64,000 nucleotides of DNA, from assembly GCA_947311845.1 (NCBI GenBank), contig CAMZMU010000117.1, positions 73,007,444-73,071,443 on the forward strand, written 5' to 3'. Numbering within the stretch: position 1 is the first letter of the stretch; every line of letters begins with the position of its first letter. The position numbers and the translations under genes were made by a program. The notes beneath the pieces were generated by a model, which worked only from the letters and a program-made list of their open reading frames with translations, searched no databases and was not told the origin of the DNA. The stretch is from Poa pratensis. Taxonomy: Eukaryota; Streptophyta; Magnoliopsida; Poales; Poaceae. Of this stretch, positions 45,147-56,525 are shown piece after piece.

Positions 45147-45349
45147 CAGCGGCGAAGACAGGGGGACCAGCAGCCCCCCCCCCCCCCCCCACCCCCCAAC
45201 ATGGAAAACTTTCTATTATACCCCCTCTTTTCTAAGCTAAAAGCTCCTTTAAATTTTGTATTTTACTGTCCAGGCCCTCCCCTAACAATTTTGTGCAGTG
45301 GTTTTCTTAGATTGGCCCCCATCAAATAAAATTCCTGCCTCCGCCCCTG
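45147..45349. mobile_element. hAT-type MITE (203 bp) with 8-bp TSD
   Basis: Starts CAGCGGCGAAGACAGG and ends CCTGCCTCCGCCCCTG. The exact duplication AGAGAACC flanks it at 45139-45146 and 45350-45357. It contains a run of about 18 C residues near 45175, interrupted by one A, where assembly may be unreliable. Confidence 0.9.
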
Positions 45350-45713
45350 AGAGAACCTGCCTATGGTATGATGGTTAGGAGGGTGGTTGTACCCCCCACG
45401 CAGCAGAGTTTAAATCGCAGATTTGACATTGGTGTTTCTCATTTAGACGAATTATTTTTCAATGGGAGGTGACGTTCTGGGTGAGTATGTCCATGTTTCA
45501 CAGGAAAAATCATGTATACAACATCGAAAAAATTATAAGGATATAAAATTGTAGCAAACGACCAACAAGAACTTGCAAAATTCAGTGTGTGCATTCAATA
45601 ATGTCGTACGCGTTTTGCTACAAATTTAACGCATGTATGAAGTATAGTAAGATGCAAAAGAAAAACTCGGTAAACATGGCTATCTAGTTAAACTGGGTTG
45701 TTAGCCTCCTTTT
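45350..45713. other. Spacer, no gene recognised
   Basis: AT-rich. The true 5' boundary of the following LINE copy is not clear. Confidence 0.5.
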
Positions 45714-47463
45714 GTGCAAATGTACCTAGACATCCGTTCCTCAGCAAGTTACAAGTTCGTTTTGGGGCTTCAGCTGCCACTTTCGAACTGTGAGTCAATG
45801 AGAAAATCTATTGCCAACCATTGGTGGGGAGTAGAAAATGGAAGGAAGAAACTTCACTGGCGATCGTGGGAATGGTTAACAACTCCGAAATCTCTTGGAG
45901 GTATGGGGTTCCGAGATTTCTCAATGTTTAACCAGGCTATGCTAGGGAAGCAGTGTTGGCGTCTATTCACGGATCCATCATCTCTTTGTATGAGAGTTCT
46001 GAAGGCACGATATTACCCAAACTGCGACTTCTGGAATGCATTGACGCCTCGCTCATCGTCCTTCACTTGGCGTAGCATTCAGTTTGGTATGCAGTTAGTG
46101 AAAAAAGGAGTAAGATGGGGTATCGGAAATGGCACGACGACGAATATTGTCTCAGATCACTGGATACCGGGCTGCCCTGCTGGTACTGTTCGTACTCTGG
46201 TGGTTTTACCTCCTGAACAAACAGTGAATTTGTTAATTGATGAGAACACTAGGACATGGGATGTGGACCTGGTCCGATCTCTTTTTGTGGAAGATGTTGC
46301 GGACAAGATTCTACAAGTACCCATCAGTCGCACCAGTGGGGATGATTTTGTGTCGTGGCCACATGCACGTTTTGGCCAATATACTGTACGATCTGCGTAT
46401 AATCTTGCCCGTCATGAACGTTTCTTTACTAACCGCTCCAAGGCTGGACATGGATCTTCTTCGGCCATTGAGGATGATTCAAAATTATGGAAGAAACTAT
46501 GGGCTACAAAAGCACCTGGGAAGATGAAAATCACGGTGTGGAGGTTTGCACATGACTGTTTACCTTCTGGTCATCAGCTACGGAAGAGGTGTATTCCAGC
46601 TTCTCCCTTGTGCATTTTCTGCAACCGGTATGAGACTGTTGAACATTCCCTTTTGTTCTGCCCTTTTGCCAATGAGGTTTGGAAGGATGTGAAGTCTGAG
46701 TACGGTATTCAACTCAAACGAAAAGAATTCACCTCTTCTCTAGGATCTGAACTCTCGATCTCATGCAGAGATGCTCAGATGTGCAAGCTACAGCCGTGAT
46801 GGTGACGATGTGGCATGTCTGGGATGCACGGAACAAGACCCGCGAGGGTGAACGTATGATGCATCCATGCTCTGTAGCTGCAAAGATGAAGGCTTATGTT
46901 GAAATGATTTTTTTTCATTTGTACTACAAGCCAGATCCCAACCACACACGCGAGTCTTCTTCTTTGACTGCAAAATGGACTCCGCCGCCGGTAGGAACTG
47001 TGCTTCTGAATGTGGACGCTGCTATTTTCAGAGAATCAAAGAGTATGGGGGCAGGTGTGGTCGCCCGAGATCACACTGGAGGTTTTATTGCTGCTTTGCA
47101 GAACGCCAGGATAATGTAATGGAGCCAGAACTGGCAGAGGCCCTTGCTACTCGACGTGCCATCTCCTTTGCTCAAGATGAAGGCTTCTGTAAGATCATCG
47201 TCGGAATGGACTGCTTGTCAGTGATTCAACGCCTTCACTCTGGTGAGACAGACCAATCATCTTTAGGCCCGGTGATTGAAGATATTAAGTCCATATCTAG
47301 GACTTTTACTTCCTGTGAGTTTCGTCATGTTTCTCGCATGCTTAATGTTGCTGCTCATCAACTAGCTAGAGGTTGTAACTCTTTTGGTAGTGGTGTGTGA
47401 CGTGGGTCTCCTCCAGGTTTAATCCAGGAGGCTATTTGTAATGACTATTTGATTATGGATCAA

Positions 47464-47492
47464 CTAGTTCAGTGCCCGTGCGTTGCTACGGG
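47464..47492 (-). promoter_or_regulatory. Helitron 3' terminal hairpin and CTAG
   Basis: The 5-bp stem CCCGT/ACGGG has an 8-nt loop, then 10 nt to the final G at 47464. The hairpin is thought to end rolling-circle replication. Confidence 0.85.
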
Positions 47493-47499
47493 TTTTCAT

Positions 47500-48650
47500 T
47501 TTTTTAATGTGTGATATATATGAAGATAATAACACACAAGAGTAGTATTTCTAAAAGTAATAAGATTACATTTTCTTAAGTGGAATTAGATAAACAATCT
47601 CAAAGTAGACGTCCTATGCACATAAAACAACAACCATATAATTATCTCTCATCAACTACGGGAATGGAAGTACATGATCTTATCTACAAAGGCCTACATC
47701 TTTCTTCCCTTCAACCTGCATTCCAGAAAACAAATTGTTATCTTCAAGATTAACCTCTTCCCAAATGCTTCAAAAAATTACCTTGATTAAACAAGAATTA
47801 ACTCAAATAGAAATGTTGGCACAACTCTCATCGATTTCCACTGATATGGTGGCATAGCCCACCCTCTTATCTTCCTCCCATATGTTCTATCCTTACCAAG
47901 AGCATTTGGACAGTTAAATCCTTACTGGAGCTACATCACACAAAAAGGAAATAGAAACTATTTGACAAGATAAACCTTGTATTTTATATTTGAGGGTGTG
48001 TAACGTTTTTAATTCAACCAGGAAGGTTAAATAAATTACGAAGGAATATAGTAGAAGCAGAAATATGGGGTTGTTAAATCCAAATGGCAGAGTCAGTTCA
48101 AATCTAGATCTGCTACAGAAAAAAACGCTATACATTTCCTCCTTTTCAGTTGTAAAGATCATGTACATGACGTCTCTAGTGTTTAACTGGCCAATAAAAG
48201 ATGTGAATCCTTATCTACTTAAGATACTACCACACATCAACTATCTCCAAAACATAATGATCCACTAATGTGCTGCCAAACGAAATTACAATGATATTTG
48301 ATTCTGGCACACATCGAGCTGACTGCTGAGATGATTATGATATGCTTAGGGTATGCAGGTAGCACAAAGCAACCTCATTTTAACTATAACTACTCACTTG
48401 TCTCACTCAAGTAATATGAAGATGCAATTCATTCCCCAAGATAGTTTAATCCGCTACTATTAGCTGGATATGTTTTACATTTGTTACAAGCACCTGAATG
48501 TATTCTTATTTTCTTATTTCAGATAGACTGCCTTAACTGAAGCCCAAAAAAACACTATCTATGCAAACAGACAATCTCCCTTGTTGTTTCAGAGTAATAC
48601 TGACCTTGTAATGCATATACTCTATATCTGCAAATAGCAGTACTGAAATA
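47500..48650. other. Helitron interior, 3' side, no gene recognised
   Basis: AT-rich and without a supported exon. Confidence 0.5.
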
Positions 48651-49193
48651 AGTTCGATCAGAAACTGAACTCATAACCATGTAATGCTCCAAAAACAGTT
48701 TTCCCACATTCTTCCGATTTGCTTTCTTGGTAAAACTGAATAAGAAGAGGTGCCCATGTTTCTTTCCGATGTGTGTGATTTAGACAACCATACATTGACG
48801 TGATAAAAAACAAAGTAAAGACTTGACGATTGAAGGACAGAAATGCGCAAAAAGAGCAGTACTTAATAGCCAATATGATATAAATTACCTCTGTACGTGT
48901 GATCATTTCGATTAATGCAGCAAGACCTAATTAGAGGCCCAGCTAACTTGGCATTCGCAATAGCTAACAAAACCAACAATGGTTGTTGACGGACATCATA
49001 ATCATTGAACATTTTCCTTACAACATAGTTTATACACACTCCAACCTGCATAGACAAGAAAGCAGGACTTGACTGTCCATTGACAAAAATGGCGATCCAT
49101 GTCTGGAAAAAAGAGCAGGTAAATGATCAAATTCCTTATGAGTGAATCATAATTATCCTCCAAAAGAACCTTCAATATAGGCGGCACTCCAGA

Positions 49194-49314
49194 GTGAATG
49201 ATATGCATAAGATAGCAGTGATTTTTTTTCCATGAATCATTGCATTAGAGCGAGGTGAATGATATGCATAAGATAGCAGTGATTTTTTTCCATGAATCAT
49301 TGCATTAGAGCGAC
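49194..49314. repeat. 61-bp tandem duplication in the Helitron
   Basis: GTGAATGATATGCATAAGAT starts at 49194 and again at 49255. Both copies run to TGCATTAGAGCGA and differ by one T in a T run. Confidence 0.9.
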
Positions 49315-49897
49315 TTTACATGGTTGTTATCCTACAAAGCCCACAGTCCACAACATTAGTATTCCATCAAATTCCATTATTTGCAGCAGGTAACTTATAA
49401 AGCATTCATCCAACAACAAACAGTTTTTCGAGCATCAGGATTGAAAGTGCAATTAAAGATTAGTTCAGCAAACCTCTCCTCGGAAAGGGGCGGCATTCAA
49501 GATCGAATCCAAAGGAGACCTGCCTTAAAGAAGCAATTCAGAACGTGTGGATGCTATGTTGGTATCTTCCCTTCACATTCTCTATAGCATAAACTCAAAC
49601 GGGGCGGGATTATGATGTCAATCCCGTAAGAGGAGTAATTACAGATAAGCTACAACTATGTGGCAGTCTACTAAAATCGACCAACTATGAGGCATTTAAG
49701 CAAACACGTAAAGAGCAGTCGAAATCACCTCATCAGATTGAGATTGTGGTGGAGACGATCTGGAGCGGGGTGGTGAGGTATGGCGTGCACATAGAGTGTC
49801 CCATGTTTGCAGCCTCCGTGCATAGCGGGAGTGCGGGACTGCAGGAGCCCGACACCACACACACCTGATGCTCCCTTACAAACATTGTCATGGTTGG

Positions 49898-49945
49898 CAG
49901 CTCCGCCCCCATGGAGATTGGCAGCTCCGCCCCCATGGAGATTGA
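49898..49945. repeat. 24-bp tandem duplication
   Basis: GGCAGCTCCGCCCCCATGGA plus GATT occurs twice in direct succession. Confidence 0.85.
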
Positions 49946-49982
49946 TTTCTTTCGCGGCTTGGGTGAGGTGGAGCGCTTTTCC

Positions 49983-50104
49983 GACCGGTGGCGGCGCGAG
50001 AGCCGTGGAGGACGCAGACTTAGACACTGAGACACACTACGCGCGGCATAGTGGAGTCATGGCCAGTGGTGGAGCGGACCGGTGGCGGCGCGAGAGCCGT
50101 GGAG
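49983..50104. repeat. 28-bp direct repeat, 94 bp apart
   Basis: GACCGGTGGCGGCGCGAGAG and the following CCGTGGAG occur at 49983-50010 and 50077-50104 in the GC-rich part of the Helitron. Confidence 0.8.
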
Positions 50105-51646
50105 CGCGCCGAGCAGGGATTGGTCTGGGCAAAGCGCGCCGGCGAGCAGGGCTCACGGCCAGGGTGTGGCGGCGGTGCAGTCCGCGGCGGGATCCGTACG
50201 GAGAGGATCTGGAGGGTGGGGATCGAGGCCACGGATCCCGCCGGGGCCTGGACACCGCGCTCCGCCTCCTCGGCGTCCACGCCTCGGCCTCCTGGTGCCG
50301 AGGTCCGGCCGGGGCCGCGCGCCGTGACGCCGACCCCTCCCTCCTCCGCCGCGGCCTGGATACCGAGATCCCCATACTCCGCGTCCACGCCTGTCGAGGC
50401 TGTGAGTCGCCTCTGTCCCCATGTTGGCTCTCCGGCAGGCGGGCCGCCGCAGCCCGCCACCGCGCGGACCTCTTCGTCCCGCCGCCGGCCACGCCGTCCG
50501 GGTCTCCTTCCGCCGGAGCGGGCCACCGCGAATCATTCTGCTGCCACCGCCGCCCGCCTCCCTTCTGGGCTGGCGCCAGGTCTCAGATGATGATGTCGAC
50601 TGTTCCCGGTAAGGGTCATCGCCTTGAGGATTTGTTTGCTGCGTGCTAGCCTGCCTGGTAATCATTTTTAACAGAGGGCAAAGAGTGGGATTTTAGCTAG
50701 CACGAGGGAGGAGAAGAGAGGGCTCGGTACGTACCTCGCAGCAGCAGCATGATGTGGAGCTTTCAAATTGTTCGGTTGGACTGGGCGAGTTGGTGGTGGT
50801 GGTGGTGGGCCACGTACAGGTCGGTCGTCCCCTTGTAGATCCTGGTAGAGGACGGACGGACGGGCTGAGGTTGGCGAGCGGGATCTCGTCGTCCTCCTCC
50901 TTAATCATCTGCTTTCAAACACGGGCATGGGGAGGAGCATGAGGAAGAAGGGTGTGGAGGCTGAGAGGAGAGGGGATTAGTAGATGGGCAGCTTACTTAT
51001 GGTGGTCGGTGAGCTCGCCGTGGCCGGCGTCAGACCTTGCCAGCGCCGTTGCATCTGCTGCTGCTGCTTGGGGAGGAGGGGGACGACCGGTGGTCGGCCG
51101 TTCAGCTCCCGTCGCCGGCGGATCCAGAGCGGGGGCCATGACCTGGCGAGTAAATCTCGGCCGGTCTAGGGTTTGGTGGAGGCGCACGGAGGGGGGTTGG
51201 GATCTTGGTGGTGGGTGGAGATGCAGCAGGAGCACGGAGCGGTGGCGGGCTGCGGGCGAGATCAAGATGCAGAAAGGGGATCCATTGAGGAGGAGGAGAA
51301 GAAAGGGGATCGTGCTAGCCTGCCTGGTAATCAAATCCTATTAATGCCCACCCTCCAGATCCCCGGTGATCATCTGGCGCCGGTGATCAGGGGAGTCAGA
51401 GAGCTGCCGCCGGATCTGCGGGATGCAGGGGATCGAGGCCGCCAGCCCGGGGCGACGACGACCTGTGAATCCTGTGACGCAGGGGATCGTGGGGCAAAGG
51501 GTGTTTTTGCAAAGTGAATATCGAACCAGTATACGTCTAAAAAAGGACTGCGGGCTGATTTTCATCTTCCACAGGGGTGTTTGTGCAAAAGTGGCATTTT
51601 CGTCCGTCCGGCAGACAACAGGACACTGCGTTCTTTTGTAGTAGAG
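50105..51646. other. Helitron interior, 5' side, GC-rich
   Basis: Overlapping long open frames on both strands reflect high GC, not a recognisable gene. A direct repeat CGTGCTAGCCTGCCTGGTAA (50642-50664 and 51311-51333) bounds about 650 bp. The last 300 bp before 51647 are the non-coding 5' end of the Helitron. Confidence 0.5.
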
Positions 51647-51679
51647 ATAAAGAGTATCCTTTCCCTTCAAACAAAAAAA

Positions 51680-53424
51680 GAGGAGTGGCGATCGGCACTT
51701 GAAGGCATGATCAGGTGACTGGTTGCCTCCCCTCGCCCGATAAATTGTGGTTGGCTGGCACCGATAGAAGAAGTGGCAGATGCGCCGGTTTTTCAAACTA
51801 GAGACATTGCATTCTTACAAGATTTGGCATGTTTTGAACACAATCTGCCACTTCTTTCATCTATCGGAATAATGAATCATGCTGGTGGCCTCGCGAAGAC
51901 TCAGCGGCGGCGCAGCGAGGCCTCTAAAGGACACGCTAGCCAAGCAAGCTCAAGAGGGACCAGAGCAGTTAATAGTGTCACTATCTCCAGCACTACCATC
52001 CAAACAGGCAACAGCATTCCACTCATACAGAAATAGCGACGTCAGTAGAACACAAAAACTAATCTTGCAAACCGAATGTGCATAAACCAAAGCTGCAACC
52101 GAAATTCTAGATTCATTATTACAAACGGAGCTGATACGGGGTGCTCAATGTAGGACAGCAACATCTTGACTGGGAACATATTTTGTACGTCTCGGATGAT
52201 CAACAGGCGCAACATAAATGCAGACCAAACAGTCTCTCTCGAAAATGGTGAATCTCCGCAGTCCACAGCCTCACGAGCATGTCCAGACATAAGTGGAAGC
52301 TGCACTAGATAAATGAGAAGTTTCAGTGACTTCTCATTTTGAGAATCGGGAGGTTTAAGTGACTTGATAAGACAACATGTGTCTGAAATATAAGAATTGT
52401 GCTTAGTATGATTCGAGTCAAAGTTTTGATTGAAAAGCAGATTCTTGACAGTTAACTTTATGACATGTGATTGCCTATATTCTAAAATACTATCTGTGGT
52501 GTAGAAGATTGTGATATGAAATCCAACATAACCAAGACAAGTTGTCTTGAAAAGGCAGTACAAAAAATTGTAACCGGAAGTCATGAAACTAGTTCTCAAA
52601 ATAAATTACCCTTTCAAATCCTTATTTACCGATTGGTGATACATCTCTTATAAGAAGGAAGAGTAAAATTGGCTTTGCCCGTGGTATCATGAAAAGTGTT
52701 TAATAACTTCAGATTGTCATGTGGTTTGAGTAATGAAGACATGAAAATTGATAATACAAGGTTGAGGTTGAAGTTAATGGTTTCCCTAAACAAGTTACAT
52801 CGGAAAACATAGCTCAGAAATGGATTTATAAAACCAAATGGTACCATCATGGAGAGTAAGGAGAAAACTAACGATGAAATTTTTACTTTTATCAAAGGAG
52901 GAAGGAGAGTATTCTAGTTTGTGTGTTTCCCTTTTCTCTTTTCATCACCAAAAATGGAAATTTCTACTATAGTTAACCTTAACTGATGAGAACATCTCCA
53001 ATATTGTGACTGTGTATGTGCATAGAGAAATATAATCAGCAGAGGTAGTCTAGAACATTAACTATGATGATGGCCAAACGCTAAGATGTTTGATTGAATG
53101 GACTGCAGAATGTTAAGGCCAACAATTCAACTTAATCCAGAAGGGAAGTAATCTCGCAAAACTGTTAGACGTCTAAAATTCTTCTGTATTGTAGTAACAT
53201 TTATCTGGGACTGAGTTTATAGTAAAATAATAACTAGCAAAACTATTAACAGAAGCATGTTGTGAAACCAGGCTGATTACTTCGTAAATCTATGTATATT
53301 CCAAAATCATAAAGACACCTATCGAGAGAAGACAGATACATGCAAGGCTGCAAACTTCCTCCATACATTTCTTAATGGACAAATATATAGTAGAAGCAAT
53401 CAACAGTCCCGGATCTTCTTACCT
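51680..53424. other. Spacer downstream of F-box gene C
   Basis: No gene recognised. A small inverted repeat lies at about 51759-51778 and 51847-51868 (CACCGATAGAAGAAGTGGCA / TGCCACTTCTTTCATCTATC). A minus-strand open frame at 52042-52599 (185 codons) has no domain I recognise and may be part of the gene C 3' region. Confidence 0.5.
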
Positions 53425-55999
53425 CTATTTGTAGCTGAAACCCGTACAAACAAAATCAAAACCTGCAAAATAACAGAAAAAACATTATTCAATCAGGGAG
53501 ACCATTTAGAGGTAACAGAAACATTCATGGACTTGGTAAGCAATCCTCAGGAACTTGTTTTCAATTTATATCAATGAATGAGAACTTCTCTTAGACCAAA
53601 ATGCGATTTAATTTAAATGTTGCAAAGTTGGATGAATTTTACTAATATAAGAAGATAAGTGTTTTGGGTACCTCGTTGACAAACACCGTTGCTAAGAGAG
53701 CACCAAAGAACAAACATAAGGGAACAAACTGTCCTAACTAAAAAATGATATATAAATATATATGAGAACATGTATACTAGTTATAAACCAAAGATCAGGA
53801 CATGAAGAATATTCAACACAGCTTCACCCAAGGAACATATATTCACATCTTAGTTTGTATGAGCGGGATATGAATGATGACAAAATCAATTAAAATGGGT
53901 AGCATTGAGGATAATGTCTAACTGGGTGAGTAAAAAGCAGAGAGCATTCACAAAAAAATTCATAGATGCAGTAATCAAATAGCGTACATCATTGTAAGAA
54001 TCAAAATTACCCAGCGAATAATGATAATATGCACAAATTGTGATTCAGTCCAAACAAAAAAAACGATGTATAATGCTTCCCTATTTAACATATATTATGA
54101 AAGTATAGAAACATAACGTGTGTGAAAGTTAACTCACAGCCAAAATCTGAACGCTTCTGGATCTGAATTTTGTCTAGTGGTATGCCAGAGACATTTAAGA
54201 TCTTCAAGATTGCGACTACCGTCTCATCCACCTCTTGACATTTGATTTGAACTAACTGAAGACGATCAGATGAAACTGATTGTTTAATTGCACCGTCTCT
54301 TTGTGCTGGTACTGCTGAATTTTCGTATTCCTATAACAAACAGAAACGTTGCAAGTGTATCAATTATAGATGGAGAATTTAATAACGCCTAGCTATGCAT
54401 CGACAAAATATGTCATCACCTCAGAAAGTTGAAGATAAAGCTTCTCCAGAATTGGCGAGTGTTGGAGAAAACAAATTAATGCTCCGGGATCATCGGTAAC
54501 AAACGAATCATCCAGAACCAAAGTCTTTAACTTGCTAAATGTAGGGCACCACTTTAAGTCCATCTTGAAAACAAGCTAAAGAAAGTTCAAGGAGGAAGAT
54601 CAGATAGGAAGTATGCTAAGCATCAGTAACATATGTTACAATATTATAATAACTATGTATGGTTTAGTAGAAATTTAGAATGTAAGAGCTATTAGATGTA
54701 GTAATGGAAAACGATCTATAAGCTATGTTTCTCTATATGTACATCTCATTTATTTTTAAAAACATATCCTTAACAAATAAGCAGCCAAAGTTAGTATCAC
54801 TCAGCAGTTATGATCAATCATATATATATTTCCCAGTTGGATATCGCAGAAGAAGTACAAAACGGTCTTTTGAGTCATAGGTTAGCATAACCATCATGAA
54901 CGGATGTAATGCACGGAAGTGTACAGCTGACATGTGAATTCATACATTTAATAACATTGTATAGATGGATAAGTTTACTGCATAATTAACTGTTGGACAG
55001 AAACATCATTATAAGTCAAGAGAAAAGCAGTGGCAAGCATACCACATCAGGTTCAGCTGATAACTCCAAGTCTGTAGTTTGTGATAAACCATGAAGGAAC
55101 ACAGGGTGCCTACGATCATCACTGGAATAATAATAGTATCGACAGCCTTCACACCTCGGATCATCGCCACAACCACCAGATTCAACCTCATCACAATAAT
55201 CAGTACAATTATTACCAAGCCTGACGATTGCTGTTACCAAGGATGGCATGCTTTGAAGCAATGGAGTACTACCAGCAACATCGTCTAGTTCCAGTGAGAC
55301 AAGATTGGGTAAAGACATCTGAATCCGGTGTTTCTAAGAATATAGGCAGGCAATCATTCGCAGATGTTTCAAGGATGATGATGACATTGATTCAGAATTT
55401 ATAGTGCAATTCTCCATTTGAAGATGAAGTAGCTTTGGACAGCCAGAAAAATCAAGAACGCTTTCGTTTGTACAAACTCCATCAAGTGTTAGCCTTGTGA
55501 GATGCAGGGACAAGAGAGGACGTTCAGGTAGACTAATACAATGATCGAAGAATCCAAGTCGGAATCGGAGCACCCTGACTTGGTGGCCCAAAGCAAGCCA
55601 GATCCAGCAGCTCACCTGCTGCTCGTTGGCGGCCAGGAAGGTATCAGAATAAAGCTCATCAGTGTATTCGATATCAAAATCGCATGACTCTAGAGGCGCG
55701 CCGTCGCGACCTAGTCCAAGAACATGGTCCACGAACTTGTTGAACCTGTCGGCGGTCGTTAACCAGTTTTCGACGTTGGTAAAGCGGATGGACGGAGCAG
55801 ACCTCCAGAGGTGGCGCCAGCGCCGGGCGAGCCCGCGCGTCCGCACCGCATCATGCGCCGGCATGAGCGACGGCAAGTGCTGGAGGAGGGCCTCCGGGAG
55901 GTCGTTAATGCGATCCGCCTCCGTCTTTGCAGGAGCCTCTTCCTCGTTCTTGGGCCGCTTGAGAGCGGGCATTCCGTCGAGCAGGTGGCGTGCGCCCAT
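53425..55999 (-). pseudogene. F-box/LRR/FBD-like gene C with premature stop
   Basis: Exons are 55999-55043, 54575-54420 (156 nt), 54330-54138 (193 nt) and 53462-53425 (38 nt, ending GFSYK-stop), all GT/AG and phase-consistent. The start MGARHLLDGMPALKRPK follows a likely acceptor TTTCCCTACAG. An ATG at 55972 is the position homologous to genes A and B. The F-box is INDLPEALLQHLPSL...LARRWRHLWRSAPS. The frame is open except for TAG at 55336-55334, after MIACLYS, where genes A and B continue into the LRR/FBD part. Past the stop the frame resumes PNLVSLELDDVAGSTPLLQS and later CPTFSKLKTLVLDD and QLVQIKCQEVDETVVAIL. The gene would give about 220 residues now, against about 447 without the stop. 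Confidence 0.85.
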
Positions 56000-56029
56000 G
56001 CTGTAGGGAAACAAAAGTTGAGCCAACTG

Positions 56030-56053
56030 GATTAGAGAGAGAGAGAGAGAGAT
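56030..56053. repeat. (AG)n microsatellite
   Basis: About ten AG units, just upstream of gene C on its leader side. Confidence 0.85.
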
Positions 56054-56525
56054 CGCGGCGAGCAGAAGAAGAATGGCAGAAACCTCACCTGCGCCACCGT
56101 CTGGTTTCCGTCGCTCCGCTCGCCGCGGAGGTGGAACACGGCTTCACTGTTAGGTCGGGTGGTTTGGTTTTAATGATTGAATTGGCACTAATTACGGAAT
56201 TTCAAATAACTGAAAAACTAATTTCGGATTTTCAGGAAACATAATTATCGCATCGAAAATAATTAACTAGAGTAGGAAATCAAACAGGATTTTGAGAAGG
56301 AAACATATTAATCTAGAAAAATATGTTCTGACGTCATGCATTTCCTTCCTTGATAAGCAAAATATTTTTTCCAGCGATGAAGGATTTTCCTTTCGGTAAA
56401 ACTGACATATGCTTGAGAAAATACTATTTCTAGGGCATAGTTTGTTTAGGATGTACTCCATAGTATACATATGTTTCTGTCGTCAATAAAAAAAATGTTT
56501 CTATCCACTCGATACTTTACTTTAA
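56054..56525. other. Upstream region of gene C
   Basis: Probable leader and promoter of gene C, then AT-rich spacer. No gene recognised. Confidence 0.45.

Larger units (their letters stand above)
48660..50030 (-). pseudogene. Exon-like gene fragments carried by the Helitron
   Basis: On the minus strand, coding-like stretches are bounded by splice-like signals. One is a GC-rich first-exon candidate starting MSKSASSTALAPPPVG near 50027 and ending before GTGATTTC near 49728. Others are IIHSGVPPILKVLLEDNYDS near 49190-49110 and VGVCINYVVRKMFNDYDVRQ through NAKLAGPLIRSCCINRN (49044-48890), which follows an acceptor TCTATGCAG and ends at donor GAG|GTAATT. They look like exons of one or more captured genes, possibly a repeat-rich (ankyrin/armadillo-like) protein, but I cannot name the parent. 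No continuous product is possible. Confidence 0.5.
47464..51647 (-). mobile_element. Helitron, non-autonomous (4184 bp)
   Basis: On the minus strand the element starts TCTCTACTAC at 51647, preceded by A. It ends in a short hairpin (CCCGT-AGCAACGC-ACGGG) followed by CACTGAACTAG at 47464, then T. TC start, 3' hairpin about 10 nt before CTAG, and insertion between A and T without duplication are the defining Helitron features and match grass Helitrons. No Rep/helicase frame is present. The interior carries exon-like fragments and short repeats. It sits in a LINE copy. Confidence 0.9.
45714..51679 (+). pseudogene. LINE ORF2 3' part (zf-RVT and RNase H), split by a Helitron
   Basis: Plus-strand blocks include NHWWGVENGRKKLHWRSWEW, GGMGFRDFSMFNQAMLGKQ, then LWATKAPGKMKITVWRFAHD and CIFCNRYETVEHSLLFCPFA (zf-RVT), then VLLNVDAAIF and GMDCLSVIQRL (RNase H). 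Frames change near 46780 and 47105, and a TGA at 47398-47400 replaces an expected Trp. The protein would then read GLIQEAICNDYLIMDQ up to CAA at 47461-47463. The Helitron follows directly, and at 51648 the sequence resumes with TAA, a short 3' end and an A-rich tail (51671-51679). The endonuclease and most of the reverse transcriptase are missing. The copy is 5'-truncated and inactive. Confidence 0.88.

Noticed and set aside
45170..45195. Run of about 18 C residues as a possible structural element
   Set aside because: It lies inside a small hAT MITE and is most simply a slippage-prone homopolymer, possibly mis-assembled.
49807..50649. 280-codon plus-strand open frame in the Helitron
   Set aside because: High-GC sequence is open on both strands in several frames at once. 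The translation is low-complexity Arg/Ala/Gly/Pro without a domain, and the exon-like signals are on the minus strand.
52042..52599. 185-codon minus-strand frame downstream of gene C
   Set aside because: AT-rich, no recognised domain and no sign of splice or promoter signals. Left as unexplained spacer rather than called a gene.
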